Source: Ardenticatenia bacterium (lineage in GTDB: Bacteria > Chloroflexota > Anaerolineae > Aggregatilineales > Ch27). From it: a DNA stretch of 11,857 bases. Shown in pieces: positions 7,843 to 11,857 of the stretch (its first letter is position 1; each line of letters opens with the position of its first letter). The notes under the pieces are model-generated. The model was given only the letters and a program-made list of their open reading frames with translations, did no database searches and had not been told where the DNA came from. Made by a program: the position numbers and the translations under genes. The DNA is taken from contig JALSTC010000469.1 in assembly GCA_026983935.1 (NCBI GenBank), positions 1 through 11,857 on the forward strand. The letters are read 5' to 3'.

Positions 7843-9484
7843 TAGAAGGTACGGCATTGGTGATTGTGAAGTTATCAAAGGTTACCTCGGTCAGCACTTC
7901 TGCCACCGGCCGCACGGTCGTGGCAATGTAAAGGCCGACCGCGCCTTCCTCAATGCTGTCATCGGTGACGTCCACCACGCGCGTACCGTTCACAAATCCT
8001 GTGATGTGATCGCCATCTGCGATGACCGAGAGCAGGTTAGGTTCCCCCGGCGGGGCCACAGCCTCGTCAATCGTCCATTCGTCCGCGCCGTCCCGCAATT
8101 CGTGCCATTCCCCGTTCTGGCGCAGCCAGATGCTGACTTCCTGCCTGCCGTTGATGGCAAATACATAGTATCGGTCTTCATCCACATAGCGGAAGACAAT
8201 CCCGAAGCCGCTGTCCGGCTGGCTGTCTGTGGAAAGGGTGGCACGCGTTTCGATGATCAGTGAGCTGTATTGATAATACTCCGGGCTGAAGATGGCAGTG
8301 TGCGCCTGCCCGGCGGCCTGCGACCGCAGGATATACCGGCCGTCCTGAATGCGGCTGGTGAAGACCCCTTCCTCTCGAATCGGCCAGCCTACACTGTATT
8401 CATCGTCATCGTTGAAGTCTGTGGAAAAGGGCACCGCGCCGCCCGTCATGGCACTGACGGCGGGAACCGTCGGTGTGGCAGGCGATGCAGCGCCGATTGT
8501 TGCCCGCAGGACGGCCACACTGAAGACGACAAAAGCTGCCACACTCACCACGGCAAAGGCCACCAGGCTCCGCCGCCGGGAGTGGTCGGCCACACGCTGC
8601 TGTTGGGAAATGCTCATCGTCTGCTTGCTGACCAGGTGGCCCTCTGCCGCCGAACGGAGTTCCGCCGCCATTTCTGCTGCGCTCCAGTAGCGGCTGTCGG
8701 GGTCTTTGGCCGTTGCCCGGTAGACGACGGCTTCCACTGCGGCGGGCAGTTCCGGGACGCTGTCACGCAGCGGTGGAATCGGCTCATTGACGTGCTTCAT
8801 GATCAGGCCCAGATGCGAATCGGCGGAGAAGGGCAGCCTGCCGGTCAATAATTCATGCAGGATAATGCCCAGGGAGTAGATGTCACTGCGACGGTCGCCC
8901 GGCTCTCCCAGCCCCTGTTCCGGGGCCATATATGCGGGTGTGCCGCTGGCGACGCCGCTTTGCGTCAGCCGCGCACCAAAAGTCAGCCGCGCCAGTCCGA
9001 AGTCGGCCAGCATGGGGGTGTCGCGCTCGTCAAAGAGGATGTTGCCCGGCTTGATGTCGCGGTGCAGCATGTCTTTTGCATGGGCATAATCCAGCGCGGA
9101 GGCGATGCCTTCAATGATGCGCACCACTTCATGCAGTGGCATGCATTCCTGCCGCATATTGTAAGCCTCGATCCGCTCTTTGAGCGTCGGGCCTTCGATC
9201 AGCGGCATGACCATATAGTGGATCGTGCCGGTTTCAGTTTCCACCTGGTCAAAGTCATAGATGGCGACGATGTTCGGGTGATTCAGGCTGGCAATTAATG
9301 CGCCTTCACGGGAGAAGCGTTCGCGGAAACCGGGGTCTTCGGCCAGGTGCTGGTGCAGTACTTTGACGGCCACGTAGCGCTGCGTGTTGGGGTCCCATGC
9401 TTTGAAGACCTGTGCCATCCCGCCCCGACCCAGCAGTTCTTCCAGACGGTAGCGCCCTAACGTTGTGCCTAACAGGTTTGCCAT
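7832..9484 (-). CDS. Membrane Ser/Thr protein kinase with extracytoplasmic lectin-like domain
   Basis: 550 residues. An N-terminal Hanks-type kinase domain (about 11-275) has all catalytic marks: Gly loop GRGGMA (19-24), Lys 41 in VAVKVL, helix-C Glu 60, HRDIKPGN (141-148), DFG (161-163) and APE (187-189). The activation loop has likely phosphosites (T174, T182). After a short linker with SRRRS, one membrane segment spans about 306-328; the basic residues before it place the kinase inside. Outside come a Ser/Thr/Pro/Ala stretch (332-348) and a domain of about 200 residues rich in beta strands (STDFNDDDEYSVGW..., FGIVFRYVDEDRYYVFAI, LSVIADGDHITGFVNG). These resemble concanavalin-like/DUF1080-type folds, perhaps binding a ligand or sugar. 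It starts 39 bp after fdhD, so cotranscription is likely. The ATG has GAGG five bases upstream. Confidence 0.93.
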   Translation of the reverse strand: MANLLGTTLGRYRLEELLGRGGMAQVFKAWDPNTQRYVAVKVLHQHLAEDPGFRERFSREGALIASLNHPNIVAIYDFDQVETETGTIHYMVMPLIEGPTLKERIEAYNMRQECMPLHEVVRIIEGIASALDYAHAKDMLHRDIKPGNILFDERDTPMLADFGLARLTFGARLTQSGVASGTPAYMAPEQGLGEPGDRRSDIYSLGIILHELLTGRLPFSADSHLGLIMKHVNEPIPPLRDSVPELPAAVEAVVYRATAKDPDSRYWSAAEMAAELRSAAEGHLVSKQTMSISQQQRVADHSRRRSLVAFAVVSVAAFVVFSVAVLRATIGAASPATPTVPAVSAMTGGAVPFSTDFNDDDEYSVGWPIREEGVFTSRIQDGRYILRSQAAGQAHTAIFSPEYYQYSSLIIETRATLSTDSQPDSGFGIVFRYVDEDRYYVFAINGRQEVSIWLRQNGEWHELRDGADEWTIDEAVAPPGEPNLLSVIADGDHITGFVNGTRVVDVTDDSIEEGAVGLYIATTVRPVAEVLTEVTFDNFTITNAVPSMSG

Positions 9485-9523
9485 CGCAGCCTCTACCCTG
9501 TCCTCTTCCCTGTTACCGGATAA

Positions 9524-10351
9524 TTATGGCGCAACTTGCATCACCTGCCCATCTGCCAGCCGGAGCTGCGCCGGAAACCCCAGGCGGTAAGGATGGGTGT
9601 AGATGCGCATGCTGTTCTGGCGCACGTAGCCGATCACGCAGATCTGCCAGGCTGCCGCCAGTTTGACAGCCAGGCTGGTGGGTGATGTATGGCTGACCAC
9701 TACAGGAACGCCCATCTGCCGCGCTTTGTTCAACATTTCGGAGCTGATGCGCCCGCTGGTGACAAGCACCCTGCGGTGAGTGTCCACGCCCTGCAGCAGG
9801 GCTTTCCCGGCGATTTTGTCCAGCGTGTTGTGCCGCCCCACATCTTCTGCACTGAGCAGCAGGCCGTTTTCGTCACCCAGTATGGTGGTATGCACGCCGC
9901 GTACCTGGCTGTACAGGCGGGCTGCGCCTTTCATGGCCCGCATCAGGGTGAAAATGACTGCCGGGGTGGTCACGAATTCACTTGCCAGAGGGGGATGTGC
10001 GGCCTGCAAATCCTGAAAGCTCACACCGCCGCCGCAGCCCGTGGTCAGCACCATCCGCCGGGGTGGATCAAAATAGGCGCGGTCAAGGAAAATATCCACC
10101 GATGTCCGGGCGACATTGGCTTTGATCAGCCGCACCTCATCCAGCGACCGGATCACGCCCTCATTGAACAGGAATCCCAGCGCCATCGCTTCCTGCTCAA
10201 TCGGGCTGCACATGACCGTTGCCAGCTCCTGTGCATTCACGTAAATGGTCAGGCGCGATTCCGATACAATGCCGCCTTCTACGGCCTCCAGTTGGTCATG
10301 CTCAACGAGCCAGTATGTATAAGGCTGTGCACCTGCGTTGTATGCGTCCAT
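9524..10351 (-). CDS. fdhD: Formate dehydrogenase accessory sulfurtransferase FdhD
   Basis: FdhD takes sulfur from a cysteine desulfurase and passes it to the molybdenum or tungsten bis-MGD cofactor, which formate dehydrogenase needs for activity. 275 residues, normal length. Motifs: the active-site loop TTGCGGG (103-109), AEDVGRHNTLDKI (168-180), VTSGRISSEM (197-206), and the C-terminal GYVRQNSMRIYTHPYR (241-256). E. coli FdhD has a C-x-x-C in this loop (C121, C124). Here only Cys 106 remains, and the second position is Gly; I believe this variant also occurs in other FdhD proteins. The gene lies in the same direction as the NuoF and HoxU-like genes upstream and the kinase downstream. It has a weak AGGG nine bases before the ATG. 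The identity is secure. Confidence 0.95.
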   Translation of the reverse strand: MDAYNAGAQPYTYWLVEHDQLEAVEGGIVSESRLTIYVNAQELATVMCSPIEQEAMALGFLFNEGVIRSLDEVRLIKANVARTSVDIFLDRAYFDPPRRMVLTTGCGGGVSFQDLQAAHPPLASEFVTTPAVIFTLMRAMKGAARLYSQVRGVHTTILGDENGLLLSAEDVGRHNTLDKIAGKALLQGVDTHRRVLVTSGRISSEMLNKARQMGVPVVVSHTSPTSLAVKLAAAWQICVIGYVRQNSMRIYTHPYRLGFPAQLRLADGQVMQVAP

Positions 10352-10377
10352 GTCGTTGGCCCTGTCCGCTCGCTGTC

Positions 10378-10389
10378 GTCACGGGTGAC
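10378..10389. promoter_or_regulatory. Short dyad GTCAC-GG-GTGAC upstream of fdhD
   Basis: A perfect five-base inverted repeat with a two-base spacer, centred about 32 bp before the fdhD ATG and just downstream of the possible -10 element at 10408-10413. The position would suit a repressor or an mRNA structure near the start. No regulator family is assigned, since the half-sites and spacing do not match the CRP/FNR pattern. A dyad this short can arise by chance. Confidence 0.25.
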
Positions 10390-10407
10390 AATGGCGATGT
10401 GTGCTGA

Positions 10408-10413
10408 TATATA
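10408..10413 (-). promoter_or_regulatory. Possible -10 element for fdhD-kinase transcription
   Basis: TATATA (within TTATATATC on the - strand) is the only AT-rich hexamer of -10 type in the 171-bp gap between the HoxU-like gene and fdhD. The -35 position 17 bp upstream (TCGCCA) matches the consensus poorly. If it is used, transcription would start near 10400, about 50 nt before the fdhD ATG. The same AT stretch could instead be the tail of the hairpin at 10417-10463. Confidence 0.3.
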
Positions 10414-10416
10414 ACA

Positions 10417-10463
10417 CGCTCCCTGCAGATTGGCGAGGATCGGCTCTGGCAGGCAGGGGAGCG
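10417..10463 (-). terminator. Long-looped hairpin after the HoxU-like gene, candidate terminator
   Basis: The arms CGCTCCCTGC (10417-10426) and GCAGGGGAGCG (10453-10463) are inverted repeats of ten pairs with one bulged base and a 26-base loop. Read on the - strand, the hairpin is followed by TGTTATATATC, a partly T-rich tail. It could end the nuoF/hoxU-like transcript before fdhD, or act as a leader structure controlling read-through. The loop is longer and the tail poorer than in a standard intrinsic terminator, so the call is tentative. Confidence 0.38.
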
Positions 10464-10522
10464 CGGCCTGGCCGTGCCCCCCCGGTATATGGGTATACGA
10501 TTCTTTTCTCTGCTGTGGTTCA

Positions 10523-11239
10523 CTATCGCTTTTTGCCGTTGCCACGTTTACGTTGCATTCGCGTCTGCTCCCGGATTTCCTGGGGACTCAGGCCCTGTTC
10601 CAGCCCCCATTCGATCTTGGGTTTGAGCGCCCCTGTCGGACAGACGCCTACGCACTGCCCGCAGAATACGCAGGTGGACTGTGGCATCGGAACATCAAAC
10701 GCCGTGCTGACGTGCGTGTTGAAGCCGCGCCCATCCAGCGTCAGCGCGAAGGTGTACTGCGCATCTTCCGCGCAGACCTGGACACAGCGCCAGCACAGCA
10801 CGCACTGGCTGTAATCGCGGATGTAGAAAGGGTTATCGTCATGGATGGGGTGTTCGCGGCGTTTCGCCCCGGGGAAGCGCTCCCGATCCGCACCGTAATC
10901 CGTCATCATGTCCTGAATCTCGGGGGCCTGGGACAGATCCACCGCCGAGTCCAGCATCTCCAGAATGGTGCGGCGGCTGTTCTCCACGCGATCGTTGCGC
11001 GTTTCCACAATCATGTCGTCCTGGCAGGTCACGATGCAGGCCGGCTGCAGCAGACGCCCTTTGTTGATATCCACCACACAGATGCGGCAGAGGCCGTTGG
11101 CCGTTGTGGCGTCGTGCGCACAGATCACGGGGATGTCAATCCCGGCCTGGTGGGCCGCTTCCAGGATGGTGGTGTTTTCCGGTACGGTCACCTGGATGCC
11201 ATCAATGGTCAGTGTGACGGTCTTTTCATGTTCGGTCAT
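10523..11239 (-). CDS. HoxU-like iron-sulfur subunit (2Fe-2S plus two 4Fe-4S), lacks His-Cys3 motif
   Basis: 238 residues from the ATG. It probably carries electrons between the NADH-side NuoF subunit and a catalytic subunit of formate dehydrogenase or hydrogenase. The N-terminal 2Fe-2S domain has Cys 40, 51, 54 and 68 in the NuoG/HoxU spacing. The C-terminal 4Fe-4S pair has Cys 146/149/152/156 and 190/193/196/200, the last ending CPTGAL. Between them, NuoG, HoxU and FdhA normally carry a His-x3-Cys-x2-Cys-x5-Cys site. Here that stretch reads MLDSAVDLSQAPEIQDMM (95-112) and has no Cys or His, so that cluster is absent. The protein stops after the ferredoxin domain with a basic tail (KRGNGKKR), so the catalytic part must be a separate protein. 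It lies 39 bp after the NuoF-like gene. The nearby fdhD favours formate dehydrogenase over hydrogenase. Confidence 0.88.
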   Translation of the reverse strand: MTEHEKTVTLTIDGIQVTVPENTTILEAAHQAGIDIPVICAHDATTANGLCRICVVDINKGRLLQPACIVTCQDDMIVETRNDRVENSRRTILEMLDSAVDLSQAPEIQDMMTDYGADRERFPGAKRREHPIHDDNPFYIRDYSQCVLCWRCVQVCAEDAQYTFALTLDGRGFNTHVSTAFDVPMPQSTCVFCGQCVGVCPTGALKPKIEWGLEQGLSPQEIREQTRMQRKRGNGKKR

Positions 11240-11245
11240 GGTGTC

Positions 11246-11251
11246 ATCCTT
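11246..11251 (-). promoter_or_regulatory. Ribosome binding site fixing the HoxU-like ATG
   Basis: AAGGAT on the - strand has its AGGA core seven bases before the ATG at 11239. An in-frame TTG at 11257 would add six residues and place this site inside the gene, so the ATG is preferred. Confidence 0.6.
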
Positions 11252-11278
11252 TATCAAGTAGCGGGTTCTCCGCCGTGA

Positions 11279-11857
11279 TCAGGCAAATAACTCCGGCCAC
11301 TTCTTCATGGCGCTCAGGACGGCCATGGCGGCGGTCTGTCCCAGCCCGCACAGCGACGCCTCGGTCATCGTCCGCCCGATATCTGCCAGGCGCTCTTTGT
11401 CGCCCGGCAGGAGTGAGTCCATACGATCCAGGATTTCCTTCTGGCGCTGGGTCCCCAACTGGCAGGGGAAGCACTTGCCGCAGCTCTCATGCTGGAAGAA
11501 CGCGCCCAGCCGCTGCAGCACATCGCGCATATCCACCGTATCGTTGAAAACCATGATCGCGCCGGAGCCAAGCGTGCTGCCGATGGCTCGCAGGTCTTCG
11601 AAGGTCAGCGGGACGTCAATTTCGTCGGGTGTGAGGAATGTCCCCGCCGCGCCACCCATCAGCACGGCCTGCAAACTGCCCTGCACGCCTTCACAGTACG
11701 TCTCCAGCAGTTCGCGCAGTGTCAGGCCGGGCACGATCTCGTAGACGCCAGGGCGGTTGACATGCCCACTGACGGAAACCAGCTTCATCCCGGCGCTTTT
11801 CTCCGTGCCCCACTGCAGGAACCACTCACCGCCATGCCGGACGATGCCGGGTACGGC
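11279..11857 (-). CDS. NuoF/HoxF-like NADH dehydrogenase subunit, C-terminal part (5' end outside window)
   Basis: 192 residues of open frame run to the right edge with no start, so the gene continues beyond it. The fragment reads through GIVRHGGEWF and SAGMKLVSVSGHVNRPGVYE, the typical NuoF join into the SLBB domain (about 25-95 of the fragment). The C-terminal 4Fe-4S domain then has ESCGKCFPC with Cys 126, 129 and 132, and Cys 170 in SLCGLG. It ends there, without the extra ferredoxin domain of HndC-type proteins. NuoF subunits bind FMN and NAD(P)H and pass electrons to Fe-S clusters; the FMN/NAD part is off the window. The stop lies 39 bp before the HoxU-like ATG, so the two probably form one operon. 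It could belong to formate dehydrogenase, hydrogenase or complex I; fdhD nearby favours the first. Confidence 0.92.
   Translation of the reverse strand, partial: AVPGIVRHGGEWFLQWGTEKSAGMKLVSVSGHVNRPGVYEIVPGLTLRELLETYCEGVQGSLQAVLMGGAAGTFLTPDEIDVPLTFEDLRAIGSTLGSGAIMVFNDTVDMRDVLQRLGAFFQHESCGKCFPCQLGTQRQKEILDRMDSLLPGDKERLADIGRTMTEASLCGLGQTAAMAVLSAMKKWPELFA

Noticed and set aside
8270..9298. Two open frames on the + strand opposite the kinase
   Set aside because: Antisense to fully conserved kinase motifs; sequence is low in recognisable structure and rich in His, Gly and Arg.
10523..11239. HoxU-like gene as the broken N terminus of a larger formate dehydrogenase catalytic subunit
   Set aside because: It ends cleanly after the ferredoxin domain with a basic tail. 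No molybdopterin-domain sequence follows in any frame before fdhD, so it is a separate small subunit.
10430..11278. 282-codon open frame on the + strand opposite the HoxU-like gene
   Set aside because: The - strand frame has all Fe-S cysteine motifs in the right spacing; the + strand frame has none and crosses the intergenic gap.

Overview
This window is ordinary-looking, gene-dense, GC-rich bacterial chromosome. The best guess for the source is a Chloroflexota lineage (Anaerolineae-like). The reasons are the gene order, the long RecG N-terminal extension, and the membrane Ser/Thr kinase that carries an extracytoplasmic lectin-like domain. The lineage is inferred from protein character only; there is no rRNA marker here.

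Left block (about 1-7724, all + strand, tightly packed): an extended -10 promoter, then an Asp23/Gls24-family protein, a FakA/YloV-type fatty acid kinase (DhaL + middle + C-terminal domains), two tandem DegV/FakB-like fatty-acid-binding proteins, RecG helicase, CoaD (phosphopantetheine adenylyltransferase) and a coiled-coil protein resembling mycobacterial SepIVA. The order matches the widespread yloU-yloV-...-recG / coaD neighbourhood. The two DegV genes sit directly behind fakA, and no rsmD lies between recG and coaD. The first four genes suggest phosphorylation of protein-bound fatty acids for lipid synthesis; CoaD adds coenzyme A supply; RecG handles stalled forks; the last gene may act in envelope growth or division.

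Middle (7725-7831): a short convergent gap with only weak hairpins.

Right block (7832-11857, all - strand, so read right to left): the C-terminal part of a NuoF-like NADH/flavin/Fe-S subunit (5' end outside the window), a HoxU-like ferredoxin subunit that lacks the usual His-Cys3 cluster motif, a 171-bp gap with a candidate terminator and promoter, FdhD (sulfurtransferase for formate dehydrogenase), and a Ser/Thr protein kinase with one membrane segment and an outer sensor-like domain. NuoF + HoxU-like + FdhD point to an NAD(P)-linked formate dehydrogenase. Its molybdenum/tungsten catalytic subunit is not in the window and may lie beyond the right edge.

No tRNA, rRNA, CRISPR array, insertion sequence, phage gene or long repeat was seen. 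I do not see a clear-cut new system. The points most worth a second look are the divergent tandem FakB-like pair, the missing His-Cys3 motif in the HoxU-like subunit, and the kinase placed right behind fdhD.
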